Shown here: piece by piece, positions 34,413 to 44,641 of the stretch
Numbering within the stretch: position 1 is the stretch's first letter
Layout: each line of letters opens with the position of its first letter
From: Bacillus_BE sp042263505
Lineage (GTDB): Bacteria; Bacillota; Bacilli; Bacillales; Cytobacillaceae
DNA: 64,000 nucleotides
NCBI RefSeq assembly: GCF_042263505.1
Contig: NZ_JBHKFI010000016.1
Location: forward strand, 50,164 to 114,163
Direction: 5' to 3'
Position numbers and translations under genes: made by a program
The notes under the pieces: model-generated
The model's input: the letters and a program-made list of their open reading frames with translations, nothing else
Databases searched by the model: none
What the model was told of the DNA's origin: nothing

Positions 34413-35696
34413 TTACTTACTAGCTGTAAATTGAGCTTCTTCGGTTGAACCTTTTAAAGCTGTAGTGGATGAAGTTCCACCAGTGATAACCATTGATACT
34501 TGGTCGAAATATCCAGTTCCTACTTCCCTTTGGTGGCGAGTAGCTGAATATCCATCTTTTTCACTTGCAAATTCTGCTTGTTGCAATTCAGAATAAGCTG
34601 CCATTCCACGATCCTTGTAACCTAGAGCAAGATTAAACATGCTGTGGTTCAAGGCATGGAAACCAGCAAGTGTAACGAATTGGAATTTATAACCCATTTT
34701 TCCAAGTTCTTTTTGGAAATTAGCAATGGTTTCGTCATCAAGTTTAGCTTTCCAGTTAAATGATGGAGAGCAGTTATAAGCTAACAATTTATCAGGATAT
34801 TTTGCATGAATAGCTTCAGCAAATTTTCTAGCTTCTTCTACATTTGGTTCAGAAGTTTCACACCAAACCAAATCAGCATATGGAGCATAAGCTAATCCAC
34901 GAGCAATAGCTTGGTCAATTCCTGATTTCGTATGGAAGAAGCCTTCAGGAGTACGTTCACCAGTAATAAATGGAGCATCATACGGATCTACATCGCTAGT
35001 GATTAAATCTGCAGCGTTTGCGTCAGTTCTAGCAACTAGTACAGTTGGAGTACCCATAACGTCTGCAGCAAGGCGTGCAGCAATTAGGTTACGTACAGCT
35101 GTTTGTGTTGGGAGTAGAACTTTTCCACCTAAATGTCCACATTTCTTTTCAGAAGAAAGTTGGTCTTCAAAGTGAACGCCAGATGCACCAGCTTCAATCA
35201 TGGCTTTCATTAATTCAAAGCAATTCAATTGTCCGCCAAAGCCTGCTTCAGCATCTGCAACGATTGGTGCAAACCAGTCGATTGCATCATTTCCTTCTGT
35301 ATGTGTGATTTGGTCCGCACGTTGTAACGCTTGATTAATGCGTTTTACAACAGCTGGTACACTGTTTGCTGGATATAAGCTTTGGTCAGGATACATGTTT
35401 CCTGAAAGGTTCGCATCAGCTGCGACTTGCCATCCACTTAAGTAGATTGCTTTAAGACCAGCTTTTACTTGTTGAACAGCTTGGTTACCAGTTAATGCAC
35501 CAAGAGCATTTACAAAATCTTCTTCATGAACTAGCTTCCAAAGCTTTTCAGCTCCACGGCGAGCTAGAGTATATTCAATATCAATGGATCCACGTAGTTT
35601 AATAACTTCCTCAGCTGTATAAGGTCTTGTAACACCTTTCCATCGTTCGTCAAGCTCCCAGCTTTCTTGAAGCTGTTGAATTCTTTCATCTGCCAT
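34413..35696 (-). CDS. aceA: Isocitrate lyase
   Basis: A 427-residue enzyme that splits isocitrate into succinate and glyoxylate, the entry step of the glyoxylate shunt. The catalytic signature KKCGHLGGKVL is present near residue 190, with upstream IVADAEAGFGG and later YNCSPSFNW. AAGGAG lies 10 nt before the ATG at 35696; the ATG at 35717 would place the ribosome site inside the gene. Malate synthase (aceB), often next to it, is not in the window. A cre site about 270 nt upstream points to CcpA repression on glucose. B. subtilis 168 lacks aceA at this locus. Confidence 0.96.
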   Translation of the reverse strand: MADERIQQLQESWELDERWKGVTRPYTAEEVIKLRGSIDIEYTLARRGAEKLWKLVHEEDFVNALGALTGNQAVQQVKAGLKAIYLSGWQVAADANLSGNMYPDQSLYPANSVPAVVKRINQALQRADQITHTEGNDAIDWFAPIVADAEAGFGGQLNCFELMKAMIEAGASGVHFEDQLSSEKKCGHLGGKVLLPTQTAVRNLIAARLAADVMGTPTVLVARTDANAADLITSDVDPYDAPFITGERTPEGFFHTKSGIDQAIARGLAYAPYADLVWCETSEPNVEEARKFAEAIHAKYPDKLLAYNCSPSFNWKAKLDDETIANFQKELGKMGYKFQFVTLAGFHALNHSMFNLALGYKDRGMAAYSELQQAEFASEKDGYSATRHQREVGTGYFDQVSMVITGGTSSTTALKGSTEEAQFTASK

Positions 35697-36111
35697 CTTC
35701 AAAAAACTCCTTCCCATTTCCCTTTAAAATTGAAAATCTATCATTTTTTAAAAACATAAACCCCAATAAAGATAAAAACATCCACTAAAAAAGCTTTCTT
35801 CTTGTTTCATTTTTGAGAGCCGGCTCGTTTGTTATAATACACATCATAACTTCTGTTTGTATTGTATAACAGATAAAATGGAAATGGAACCCCCTTTTTG
35901 AAATTTTTCTGAAATTTTATTTTATTTGAATCAAATTCACTAGTAATCTTTGTAAAAGAGACTATTTGTAAGCGTTTGCAGAAAATATTGTTTGTTCCCA
36001 ATAATATTTTTTAGGAAAGCCAATCTTCTATTTTTCGATAAAATCCCCTCGAAAATAACTTACATCAGTCTAATAAAGCATCCGCCATTTGCACAATATT
36101 CCTCTCATATT
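35697..36111. other. Upstream region of aceA
   Basis: The 415-bp gap holds the cre site at 35966-35980. AT-rich minus-strand TATACAAT and TATTAT boxes at about 35840-35870 are possible -10 elements, but I could not pair them with good -35 boxes. Confidence 0.4.
35966..35980 (-). promoter_or_regulatory. Catabolite-responsive element (CcpA site) upstream of aceA
   Basis: The minus strand reads TGCAAACGCTTACA, a full match to the cre consensus TGNAANCGNTNNCA. It lies between the rocA end and the aceA start, so aceA is the likely target. It predicts glucose repression of the glyoxylate shunt. Confidence 0.8.
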
Positions 36112-36146
36112 AAAAAGGATGACTCCCAAACGAAAGCCATCCTCCT
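36112..36146 (-). terminator. Terminator of the P5C dehydrogenase gene
   Basis: GAGGATGGC ... GTCATCCTTTTT: a 7-bp stem with an 18-nt loop and T-run on the minus strand, 9 nt past the stop. Confidence 0.75.
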
Positions 36147-36154
36147 CGAAATCA

Positions 36155-37702
36155 TTAATACATTTCTGAAGTTGTTTTTGCTTGCATGTGTAGCAATAAA
36201 TAATCAGGACCGCCAGCCTTGGAATCCGTACCGGACATATTAAATCCGCCAAATGGCTGATAGCCCACAACCGCACCTGTACAGCCACGATTAAAATATA
36301 AATTTCCTACATGGAAATCTTCACGTGCTTGTTCCATATGGTAGCGGTTATTCGTAATCACGGCTCCTGTTAGTCCATATTCTGTGTTGTTCGCGATTTC
36401 GATAGCGTGATCAAAATCTTTCGCTTTCGTAAACCCAACAACAGGGCCAAAGATTTCTTCTTGCATAATTCGGGCATCTGGAGCAAGATCAGCAATAATG
36501 GTAGGTTGAATGAAGAAGCCTTTAGAGCTGTCTCCTTCTCCTCCAGTTAAGATTTTTCCTTCTTGTTTTCCGATTTTAATATAGCTCATATTTTTATCAA
36601 ATGCCGCTTTGTCATTAACAGGTCCAACTGATGTTGTCTGTTCTTCCGGATCACCGACGCCAAGCGCTTTTGTTAGTTCCACAGCACGGTTTAGTACTTG
36701 ATCATACACATCTTCAACAATGACGGCTCTTGAACATGCAGAACATTTTTGGCCGGAGAAGCCAAATGCAGAGGCCACAATAGATTGGGCTGCTAATTCT
36801 AAATCTGCCTCTTTATCTACGACAATCGTATCCTTACCGCCCATTTCGGCAATCACGCGTTTGATCCAGATTTGTCCTTTATTTAACTTCGATGCCCGCT
36901 CATTGATGCGCAAACCAACATCCCGGGAACCCGTAAAGGAAATGAAACGAGTATCTTTATGATCGACTAAATAATCTCCTACCTCAGCACCGCTGCCTGG
37001 GACGAAGTTTAAGACGCCCGCAGGAAGACCCGCTTCTTCCATAACTTCCACAAATTTAGCTGCAATAACTGGTGTTGTGGATGCCGGTTTTAATAGAACC
37101 GTATTTCCTGCAACAATAGCTGCAACCGTTGTCCCGGCCATAATGGCAAGAGGAAAATTCCAAGGGGAAATAATAATTCCTACCCCTAAAGGTATATAAT
37201 CATATCGGTTAAATTCATTTGGACCGCTTTGAACCGGTACGCCATTTTTTAATTTAAGCATTTGGCGACCGTAGTACTCCAAAAAATCAATCGCTTCTGC
37301 TGTGTCTGCATCGGCCTCACGCCATGATTTTCCGGCTTCTTTTGTCATTAAAGCAGAGAATTCATGCTTACGGCGGCGAATAATGGCAGCAGCTTTAAAT
37401 AAAACATCCGCACGCATTTCTGCCTTTGTTTTTTTCCACGTTTTGAATGTTTCCACCGCGACCTTCATCGCTTTCTCAGCTAATTCTTGATTCGCCTTTG
37501 AAACTCGGCCAATCACTTCTTCTTTTTTTGATGGATTAATAGAGACGATTTTTTCATCTGTGGAGATATGCTCTCCGCCGATTACCAAATCATAATCTTT
37601 ACCTAGATCACTTTTCACTGTTTCTAATGCTTCTAGGTAGCCTTGACGTTCTTTTTCAATTGAAAAATCTGTAAGTGGCTCATGCTTGTATGGTTGGACC
37701 AT
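36155..37702 (-). CDS. rocA: 1-pyrroline-5-carboxylate dehydrogenase
   Basis: A 515-residue aldehyde dehydrogenase of the RocA/PutC class, oxidising pyrroline-5-carboxylate (glutamate semialdehyde) to glutamate in proline and arginine breakdown. Seen are ISPWNFPLAIMAG, SFTGSRDVGLRI, the general base Glu in IAEMGGKDTIVV, and the catalytic Cys in GFSGQKCSACSR. AGGAGG lies 7 nt before the ATG at 37702 (MVQPYKHE), so the earlier Met is not used. No PutB/PRODH gene lies beside it. The name rocA versus putC is arbitrary here. Confidence 0.93.
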   Translation of the reverse strand: MVQPYKHEPLTDFSIEKERQGYLEALETVKSDLGKDYDLVIGGEHISTDEKIVSINPSKKEEVIGRVSKANQELAEKAMKVAVETFKTWKKTKAEMRADVLFKAAAIIRRRKHEFSALMTKEAGKSWREADADTAEAIDFLEYYGRQMLKLKNGVPVQSGPNEFNRYDYIPLGVGIIISPWNFPLAIMAGTTVAAIVAGNTVLLKPASTTPVIAAKFVEVMEEAGLPAGVLNFVPGSGAEVGDYLVDHKDTRFISFTGSRDVGLRINERASKLNKGQIWIKRVIAEMGGKDTIVVDKEADLELAAQSIVASAFGFSGQKCSACSRAVIVEDVYDQVLNRAVELTKALGVGDPEEQTTSVGPVNDKAAFDKNMSYIKIGKQEGKILTGGEGDSSKGFFIQPTIIADLAPDARIMQEEIFGPVVGFTKAKDFDHAIEIANNTEYGLTGAVITNNRYHMEQAREDFHVGNLYFNRGCTGAVVGYQPFGGFNMSGTDSKAGGPDYLLLHMQAKTTSEMY

Positions 37703-37724
37703 TTTACCGCCTCCTATGTATAAG

Positions 37725-37734
37725 TTGTATACAA
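37725..37734 (-). promoter_or_regulatory. TTGTATACAA palindrome before rocA
   Basis: A perfect 10-bp palindrome lies about 20 nt upstream of the rocA start, next to TTATACAT. Its position between promoter and Shine-Dalgarno suits a repressor site; the regulator is unknown. Confidence 0.4.
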
Positions 37735-37827
37735 TCATAATTTTATCATGATTACTTTCCCACCTACAATTGTTAGACCAACTATTTCATATATTTGCGT
37801 GATTTTTAATTTTCTGTAAAAAACAAA

Positions 37828-37862
37828 AAAGAGCTTTACCGTTGAAGCGGCAAAACTCTCTT
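37828..37862 (-). terminator. Terminator of camS-ligA-pcrA operon
   Basis: AAGAGAGTTTTGCCGC / GCGGTAAAGCTCTTTTTTG forms a stem with a minus-strand T-run directly after the camS stop. Confidence 0.75.
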
Positions 37863-37868
37863 CTTTAA

Positions 37869-39038
37869 TTATTGATATATGTGCACAAAAGGCTCATCTT
37901 GTTTTGCTTTTCGGACAATCAGCGCTTCTGGACCATTCACTGATGTGATGCTAACCTGAACCGTAATGTAATTCGGGAAATATTCCATCACGAGACCAGC
38001 AACATATTGCGTAAAACCGATTGCTTCTGTTTTTCCGTAAAATTGAATGGGAATATCAATGCTTAATTCCTGTAACTGATCGTCTACATAAAAACCTTTT
38101 CCGATAACCCCATTAAAATTAGGGAAATAATTCTCTACATCCTGTTTGAAATTTTTGAAGGATGTATCATTTTCGCGGTATTGTTCCTTCGATGTATCTG
38201 ATGGGAATAAGACATATTTTTCATTTACCTTTTCCCATTCATCAATATTTGAGCTGCCTTTGGCTACACTGGCATAAGCAAAGAAATTACCCGGCACAAC
38301 AGAAGAGCGTTCTTGCTGTTCAAAGAGGGCAATGGTGATCGGTACAGTTCTTAAACCTTTAATACCTCTTAGACGCTTAATTACTTCAGCAGCCATTTCT
38401 TTTCCTTCTTTTTCAACCTTCGCATGATCAATTTTCTTTTCGTAGGTTGGACCGTATTTTTCCGTTTGATAATAATAAACAGAGTTCAAAGCAAGTCCAA
38501 TAACAACTCCGCCAAGGCTTACTGTGCCCTTGTCATTTTTGACTAAATAGTTATGCTCAAGGATATCGGATAAATAGATTGGATATTTTTCATTACTCGC
38601 TTTCGAACTGCTTTTTCCAGGATTTAATGGATTTAACCCAATATTTTCAGAAGACTTTAGCCCTTCATCCTTTAATTGCGCTGTAGTAAATTTGCGGTTT
38701 AGCCATAGACTTACTGTTTCCTTGTCCAAATATTGTCCCTCTTGAAAAAGATACTTATCTGGGTCGAAGTTATTTTGCGAAATTCTCATTAAACCTGTTT
38801 CAAATTCACTTAGATCATATCTTGAGTCAATATTATTTACAACCAATCCTCGAGCCTGTGAAGGTTCAAATGGAAGGATGGTCTGATAATATTTATCTGA
38901 CACTTTATATTTAGGAATAATCGCCTTTTTTTGCGTATTGTCCTTTTCTTGAACTACCTCATCTTCCTTTTGAAAATTAGGAGCACAGGCAGTTAAGAGG
39001 AGTACAAGCGCTAGCGCAATCATTGAGAGCTTTCTCAC
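37869..39038 (-). CDS. camS: CamS-family sex-pheromone-type lipoprotein
   Basis: A 389-residue lipoprotein; B. subtilis YerH is the orthologue. The signal peptide MRKLSMIALALVLLLTAC ends in a lipobox with Cys18, so the mature protein is membrane-anchored outside the cell. In Staphylococcus and Enterococcus the processed signal peptide of this family acts as the cAM373-type pheromone; whether the peptide here is active is unknown. It follows ligA by 4 nt, so it is translated with ligA and pcrA. Confidence 0.9.
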   Translation of the reverse strand: MRKLSMIALALVLLLTACAPNFQKEDEVVQEKDNTQKKAIIPKYKVSDKYYQTILPFEPSQARGLVVNNIDSRYDLSEFETGLMRISQNNFDPDKYLFQEGQYLDKETVSLWLNRKFTTAQLKDEGLKSSENIGLNPLNPGKSSSKASNEKYPIYLSDILEHNYLVKNDKGTVSLGGVVIGLALNSVYYYQTEKYGPTYEKKIDHAKVEKEGKEMAAEVIKRLRGIKGLRTVPITIALFEQQERSSVVPGNFFAYASVAKGSSNIDEWEKVNEKYVLFPSDTSKEQYRENDTSFKNFKQDVENYFPNFNGVIGKGFYVDDQLQELSIDIPIQFYGKTEAIGFTQYVAGLVMEYFPNYITVQVSITSVNGPEALIVRKAKQDEPFVHIYQ

Positions 39039-39042
39039 AACC

Positions 39043-41058
39043 TTACACCTCTAACCTTTTTAATTCTTCTAGCAATTTCTCCTCAGTCCACACTTCAATT
39101 CCGAATTGTTGTGCTTTGGCCAATTTGGAGCCTGCATCTTCACCTGCAATCACGAGATGCGTTTTCTTACTTACACTTTCTGAAACATTTCCCCCTAAAG
39201 CCTCAATTCTTTCCTTCGCTTCATTTCTTGTCAACTGCTCAAGCTTTCCTGTTAGCACAATTGTTTTACCTGAAAAAATAGAGTCATTTTCTTCAGGAGA
39301 TATTGGTTTTGGTCCTCGATATTCCATGTTAACTCCGGCTGTCTTTAATTCTGTCAAGAGCTCCTGAGCCTCTTCTTGTTCAAAAAATGTCACAATAGAA
39401 TCAGCCATTTTTTCTCCAATTTCATTAATATTTGTTAATTGTTCTTTGCTTGCAGCAGCTAATGCATCCATTGTTTCAAATTGAATTGCAAGAGTTTTAG
39501 CCGCCTTTGCCCCAACATGACGAACTCCTAGACCAAAAAGAAGTTTGTCTAAAGAATTCTCCTTAGAGGCTTCGATAGCTTTTAAAAGATTCGTTACAGA
39601 CTTCTCTCCCATTCTCTCAAGACCGATTAATTGATCATAATTCAGATGATAAATATCGGCAACATCCTGAATGAGCTCAGCTTGAAATAGCTGACTAACC
39701 ACTTTTTCTCCAAGTCCTTCAATATTCATCGCATCCCTGGAAACGAAATGGATTAAACCCTCGCGAATTTGTGCCGGACATTTTGGATTGATGCATCTTA
39801 ATGCCACTTCCCCATCTAAACGAACGAGCTCACTGGCACATTCAGGGCAATGGTCTGGCATATGAAATTCTTGCTCTTCTCCAGAACGATTTTCCACTAA
39901 GACTTTGAGCACTTCTGGGATGATGTCTCCAGCTTTAATAACTACCACCTGATCACCAATTCGAATATCCTTTTCTCGAATTAGATCTTCATTATGAAGA
40001 GAAGCCCTTTGTACCGTTGTTCCTGCTACACGAACCGGTTCTAAAATCGCCGTAGGGGTTACGACTCCTGTACGGCCAACACTTAACTCTATTTCTTTTA
40101 AGGTTGTCACCACTTCTTCAGCCGGAAATTTATAGGCGATTGCCCAGCGCGGACTTTTGGCTGTAGTCCCTAGTAATTTTTGTTGCTCTAAAGAATCTAC
40201 CTTTATTACAATTCCATCTATTTCATAAGGTAGTGTCGGACGTTTATTTGTCCATTCATTGATAAAATCTAATACGGCTTCGATATTTGCACATTTTCTT
40301 CTCTCTTGGTTTACTTTTAAACCTAATGTTTCAAGATAAGACAGGCCTTCACTATGAGAGGTTATTTGTGAATTTTCGATTCCTGCAAGGGCGTATAGGA
40401 AAATATCCAAATTCCTCGAAGCCGCAATTTTCGGATCCAGCTGTCGAAGCGATCCTGCCGCTGCATTTCGTGGATTGGCAAATGGTTCTTCCCCATTTTC
40501 CTCCTTCTTTTGATTCAAAGCTTCAAAAGATTTCTTGGGCATGAACGCTTCGCCGCGAACCTCAAGTGTTATAGGATCTTTTAATCGTAATGGGATGGAA
40601 CGAATCGTTTTTAAGTTTGCTGATATATCCTCACCTACCGCACCATCTCCACGAGTTGCCCCCTGGATAAAGAGTCCATTCTCGTAATGAAGGGATACTG
40701 CTAATCCATCAATCTTCAGTTCGCAAATATAAGAATAATTCTCTCCAACTGTTTGTTGTACCCTACGATCAAAATCTCTTAAATCACTTTCGTTAAAAGC
40801 ATTGGCTAAGCTAAGCATAGGGGACCGATGCTCCACCTTCGCAAACATAGACAATGCCTCGCCGCCAACTCTTTGAGTAGGAGAATCCACCGTTTTCAAT
40901 TGAGGAAATTGTTCCTCTAAATTGGCTAATTCCTTCAATAGCTGATCATATTCAGCGTCAGATACTGAAGGCTTGTCCAGGACATAATACTCATAATTAT
41001 ATTGATTTAATAGCTGATGCAACTGACTAACTCGGTTTTCTGCTGCTTGAAGGTCCAT
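39043..41058 (-). CDS. ligA: NAD-dependent DNA ligase
   Basis: A 671-residue NAD+-dependent ligase that seals nicks in replication and repair. Domains in order: Ia domain; adenylation domain with the lysine motif ELKIDGLAVSL near 110-120; OB fold; the Cys4 zinc finger (CPECASEL and CINPKCPAQ, about 405-430); helix-hairpin-helix repeats (LGVRHVGAKAAKTLA); and a C-terminal BRCT domain (GKTIVLTGKLEQLTRNEA). Length is normal. It lies in pcrB-pcrA-ligA-camS, the order of B. subtilis. Confidence 0.98.
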   Translation of the reverse strand: MDLQAAENRVSQLHQLLNQYNYEYYVLDKPSVSDAEYDQLLKELANLEEQFPQLKTVDSPTQRVGGEALSMFAKVEHRSPMLSLANAFNESDLRDFDRRVQQTVGENYSYICELKIDGLAVSLHYENGLFIQGATRGDGAVGEDISANLKTIRSIPLRLKDPITLEVRGEAFMPKKSFEALNQKKEENGEEPFANPRNAAAGSLRQLDPKIAASRNLDIFLYALAGIENSQITSHSEGLSYLETLGLKVNQERRKCANIEAVLDFINEWTNKRPTLPYEIDGIVIKVDSLEQQKLLGTTAKSPRWAIAYKFPAEEVVTTLKEIELSVGRTGVVTPTAILEPVRVAGTTVQRASLHNEDLIREKDIRIGDQVVVIKAGDIIPEVLKVLVENRSGEEQEFHMPDHCPECASELVRLDGEVALRCINPKCPAQIREGLIHFVSRDAMNIEGLGEKVVSQLFQAELIQDVADIYHLNYDQLIGLERMGEKSVTNLLKAIEASKENSLDKLLFGLGVRHVGAKAAKTLAIQFETMDALAAASKEQLTNINEIGEKMADSIVTFFEQEEAQELLTELKTAGVNMEYRGPKPISPEENDSIFSGKTIVLTGKLEQLTRNEAKERIEALGGNVSESVSKKTHLVIAGEDAGSKLAKAQQFGIEVWTEEKLLEELKRLEV

Positions 41059-41116
41059 AAATCAGGTCCTTTCTAAGTATTTAACTTATTATTTCACCAG
41101 TTTCCGTTTTCAATCT

Positions 41117-43333
41117 TTATGCCTTTGTGATTGGAGCATATTTGGCAAGAAGTCTTTTGATTCCCGTTGGACTTGGAAAAGCAATATCTAGCTCCATGCC
41201 GTCTCCACTTCCTTTAACACTGACAACTGTACCAACTCCCCACTTCCCATGGGCTGCCTTATCTCCAACGGACCATTGAATCTCATTGCCGCCTGTCTCA
41301 TTGGCCACAGGGCGCATAACAGGCTTTCGCATTGGTGCTCTCCCTGATCGAGGTGCTCCAAAAGGAGAACCTTCTCTTTTTTGAATGGGCTGTACACCGT
41401 CAATTAGTTCACTAGGAATTTCATCAATAAATCGTGATGGACGATTCACATTCGTCCGTCCAAATAATGTTCTCATTTGTGCGTTAGTAATAAATAATTC
41501 CTCTTCTGCACGCGTAATGCCGACATAAGCGAGACGTCTTTCCTCTTCCATTTCCGCCTCTTCCATAAGTGAACGGCTATGTGGGAATACCCCTTCCTCT
41601 AATCCCATTAAGAAGACAACCGGAAATTCTAGTCCCTTTGCCGAGTGCAACGTCATTAACACAACAGTATCAGTTTTATCCCCATCTTCATCTAATTTAT
41701 CAATATCTGCGACTAAGGCAAGATCTGTTAGAAAGGCGACTAAGGTTTTGTCTTCACTGCTTTCCTCGAAGTTTTGCGTAACGGATAAAAATTCATCTAT
41801 ATTTTCCAATCGGCTTTGTGCTTCAATAGACTTTTCTGCTTTTAGCATTTCACGATATCCCGTTTTCTCTAGTATCTGCTCTACTAATTCTGTAACAGAT
41901 AAATATTCCTGCATTTGAGTATAGTTGCTAATTAGATTGCGAAATTCCGCAGCCGCTTTTGTCACTTTTGGACTTACTCCTATTAATTCAATGGATTCAA
42001 GCGCCTGAAACATCGATATATCATGCATATTAGCAAAGTCAGCAATTTTATCAAGCGAGCCGGAGCCTATTCCCCGTTTAGGTACATTAATGACCCTTTG
42101 CAAGCTAATATCATCATCAGGATTGGCAATCAAACGGAGATAAGCAAGTAAATCTTTAATTTCCTTACGATCGTAGAACTTAATTCCGCCAACAATGAAA
42201 TATTCTATATTTGATTTAAGCAGTACTTCCTCGATGACACGCGACTGGGCATTTGTCCGATAAAGAATCGCAAAGTCAGAGTACTTTCGCTTCCCACTAT
42301 CTACTAATTCCTTAATCTTTCCTGCTACAAATTGCGCCTCCCCTTGCTCACTATCCGCACGAAAATAAACAATCTTATTTCCTTCAGCATTTTCTGTCCA
42401 CAAGTTTTTTGGCTTTCGATTTAAATTATTCTTAATCACTTCATTCGCAGCAAGGAGGATCTTTTTCGTAGAGCGATAGTTTTGCTCTAAAAGAATCACT
42501 TGTGCACTTGGATAGTCCTTTTCAAACGAAAGAATATTCGCAATATCCGCTCCGCGCCAACGATAGATGGATTGGTCAGAATCTCCGACAACGCAGAGAT
42601 TTTTAAACCGCATGGCTAAAAGCTTTACAAGCATATATTGGCTTCTATTCGTGTCTTGATACTCATCGACGTGAATATACTGGAATTTACGTTGGTAGTA
42701 TTCCAGTACCTCAGGCACTCTTTGAAATAATTGAATGGTTTTCATGATTAAATCATCAAAGTCCAACGCTTGATTTTTACGTAATCTTTTTTGATATTCC
42801 GTGTAAACATCACTCACAACTTGGTCAAAGTAATCCCCGACTTTTTTGGAAAATTCATCCTGATCGATCAGCTCATTTTTCGCTGAACTAATCGCTCCTA
42901 GAATGGCGCGAGGATCGAATTTTTTGGGATCCAGATTTTTATCCTTTAAAATTCCTTTTATAACCGATTGCTGATCCGTCGTATCCAAGATGGTAAAATT
43001 TCGATTGAATCCAATCCGATCAATATCTCTTCTGAGAATCCGGACACACATAGAATGAAAAGTGGAGATCCAAATTTCCTCGGCTGCACCACCTAACATC
43101 CTCTGTACCCGTTCCTTCATTTCACGCGCTGCTTTATTTGTGAAGGTTATAGCAAGAATATTGTAAGGATTTACTCGCTTTTCAACCATTAAATAGGCAA
43201 TCCTATGAGTCAGCACTCTTGTCTTCCCACTACCTGCTCCTGCCATCAAAAGTAACGGGCCATCGGTCGCTTTTACTGCTTTTTGTTGTTCTGGATTAAG
43301 ACCATTCAACAATTTTTCCGTTAAATATTGCAT
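41117..43333 (-). CDS. pcrA: ATP-dependent DNA helicase PcrA (UvrD/Rep family)
   Basis: A 738-residue SF1A 3'-5' helicase, essential in Bacillus for repair and rolling-circle replication. Walker A is MAGAGSGKTRVLTHR (about 31-45), motif II VDEYQDTN, motif III GDSDQSIYRWRGAD, motif IV EQNYRSTKKIL, motif V LMTLHSAKGLEFPVVFL and motif VI RRLAYVGITRAEEELF. The C-terminal Tudor-like tail that binds RNA polymerase is also present (WSVGDKAAHGKWGVGTVVSV). It is followed 58 nt on by ligA. Confidence 0.98.
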   Translation of the reverse strand: MQYLTEKLLNGLNPEQQKAVKATDGPLLLMAGAGSGKTRVLTHRIAYLMVEKRVNPYNILAITFTNKAAREMKERVQRMLGGAAEEIWISTFHSMCVRILRRDIDRIGFNRNFTILDTTDQQSVIKGILKDKNLDPKKFDPRAILGAISSAKNELIDQDEFSKKVGDYFDQVVSDVYTEYQKRLRKNQALDFDDLIMKTIQLFQRVPEVLEYYQRKFQYIHVDEYQDTNRSQYMLVKLLAMRFKNLCVVGDSDQSIYRWRGADIANILSFEKDYPSAQVILLEQNYRSTKKILLAANEVIKNNLNRKPKNLWTENAEGNKIVYFRADSEQGEAQFVAGKIKELVDSGKRKYSDFAILYRTNAQSRVIEEVLLKSNIEYFIVGGIKFYDRKEIKDLLAYLRLIANPDDDISLQRVINVPKRGIGSGSLDKIADFANMHDISMFQALESIELIGVSPKVTKAAAEFRNLISNYTQMQEYLSVTELVEQILEKTGYREMLKAEKSIEAQSRLENIDEFLSVTQNFEESSEDKTLVAFLTDLALVADIDKLDEDGDKTDTVVLMTLHSAKGLEFPVVFLMGLEEGVFPHSRSLMEEAEMEEERRLAYVGITRAEEELFITNAQMRTLFGRTNVNRPSRFIDEIPSELIDGVQPIQKREGSPFGAPRSGRAPMRKPVMRPVANETGGNEIQWSVGDKAAHGKWGVGTVVSVKGSGDGMELDIAFPSPTGIKRLLAKYAPITKA

Positions 43334-43386
43334 TCCTTACATTCACCACCATACAAACATACGTTCTTATTTATATTATAAGTTAT

Positions 43387-44091
43387 TTAACACGAATGAT
43401 CTATCCCCGTTTTTTTCACTTTTACCGTTTCCAATGCGTCCTCAAAATGATCATACAGTGCATTGCCTACAACAACCACATCTGCGTGCTCCATCATTTC
43501 TTTTGCCTCTTCTAAATTATGGATTCCCCCGCCGTAAAACAAAATCGTATTCTCCAGATTTTCTTTTACTTCAGCAACTAGCGACGGATTTCCATACATC
43601 CCGCTATATTCTAAATAAAAGATTGGAAGATGGAGCATTTTTTCTGCCATCAGCGCGTAAGCTACAACATCATCCGTATCAAGCTCAGTTACCGCACCTG
43701 TTAACTTAGCTGCTTTACAGTCAGGATTCAAAATACAATAACCAGACACGAAGATTTCATCCCAATTCATAATCGCTCCATATTCTTTTACTGCCTTTTG
43801 ATGGAGACCCGTAATCCACAGCGCATCCGTACTATTTAAAACAGCTGGGATAAAATATAAATCAAATCCAGGTGTTACAGATTCAATATTGGATACTTCT
43901 TGGATACAAGGAACTGAAAACTTTCGAACCCGTGCCATTAAATCTAACACATTTTCTAGTGTAACTCCGTCAGAACCCCCAATGATAATGGCATCCGTCC
44001 CAGACTCACAAATTCTTTCTAACTCCCTATCTGAGATTTCTTTATTTGGATCCAATTTAAACACATGGTGCCACTCTCGAATATCATACAT
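43387..44091 (-). CDS. pcrB: Heptaprenylglyceryl phosphate synthase PcrB
   Basis: A 234-residue TIM-barrel prenyltransferase that joins heptaprenyl diphosphate to glycerol-1-phosphate. It opens MYDIREWHHVFKLDPNKEI, then GTDAIIIGGSDGVTLENVLD, YFIPAVLNSTDALWI, PIFYLEYSGMYG and ILFYGGGIHNLEEA (phosphate site). I start at 44091 because GGAGG lies 10 nt upstream and the protein then aligns with B. subtilis PcrB; the TTG at 44097 is too close. Heads the pcrB-pcrA-ligA-camS run. Confidence 0.95.
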   Translation of the reverse strand: MYDIREWHHVFKLDPNKEISDRELERICESGTDAIIIGGSDGVTLENVLDLMARVRKFSVPCIQEVSNIESVTPGFDLYFIPAVLNSTDALWITGLHQKAVKEYGAIMNWDEIFVSGYCILNPDCKAAKLTGAVTELDTDDVVAYALMAEKMLHLPIFYLEYSGMYGNPSLVAEVKENLENTILFYGGGIHNLEEAKEMMEHADVVVVGNALYDHFEDALETVKVKKTGIDHSC

Positions 44092-44291
44092 GCACAAATT
44101 TCCTCCATTCTAGATATTCATTACACCATTATAGCATTAGCGGAATTGAATAAAAAAGATATTACGTAGTCTTTCTACTTTTTTACAAAACCTTTATTCT
44201 TTCTTGCATTTATAGCCAGTAATCTCTGCTTGGCCATTTATCTTATAAGTGTTAAATTACATAGCTCACTTGAATCCCTTCCCTTATAACA

Positions 44292-44616
44292 ATAAAGTGA
44301 AACTTCCATCAGTGGGGGTTTTCGACGCACAGAACATGCTAGTGCAGACTTATGTGTTGACATCGCGCTTTTAGTCTGCCATTCATCCCCCACTGATGGT
44401 TAGCCACGCAAAGCCTGATTGATTTTTCTAAGGGCTGAAGCCCAAAGAAAAATCTTATTTCACTTATCACGCTCATAACGCCACGTCCTGTGGCTTCGCC
44501 TGACTAGGACCTTAATCCCTCGTCGGACCTTTATGGACAGTTGATCTCCCACTTATCTTCTTCGTATTCTCAAATCTTGAAGTGGGAGTCTTACTGTCCG
44601 TTAAGAGTGGGATAAA
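44292..44616 (-). mobile_element. Structured 325-bp repeat, copy B (IS200/IS605-like MITE)
   Basis: Same element as at 29365-29691, in the same orientation, inserted between pcrB and yerC without obvious damage to either. Small differences (CACAGAACATG rather than CACAGGACGTG) weaken one inner stem. Ends are ATAAAGTGAAACTT and GAGTGGGATAAA. Confidence 0.7.
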
Positions 44617-44641
44617 CATTTCATCCACAATTTTCATAAGA

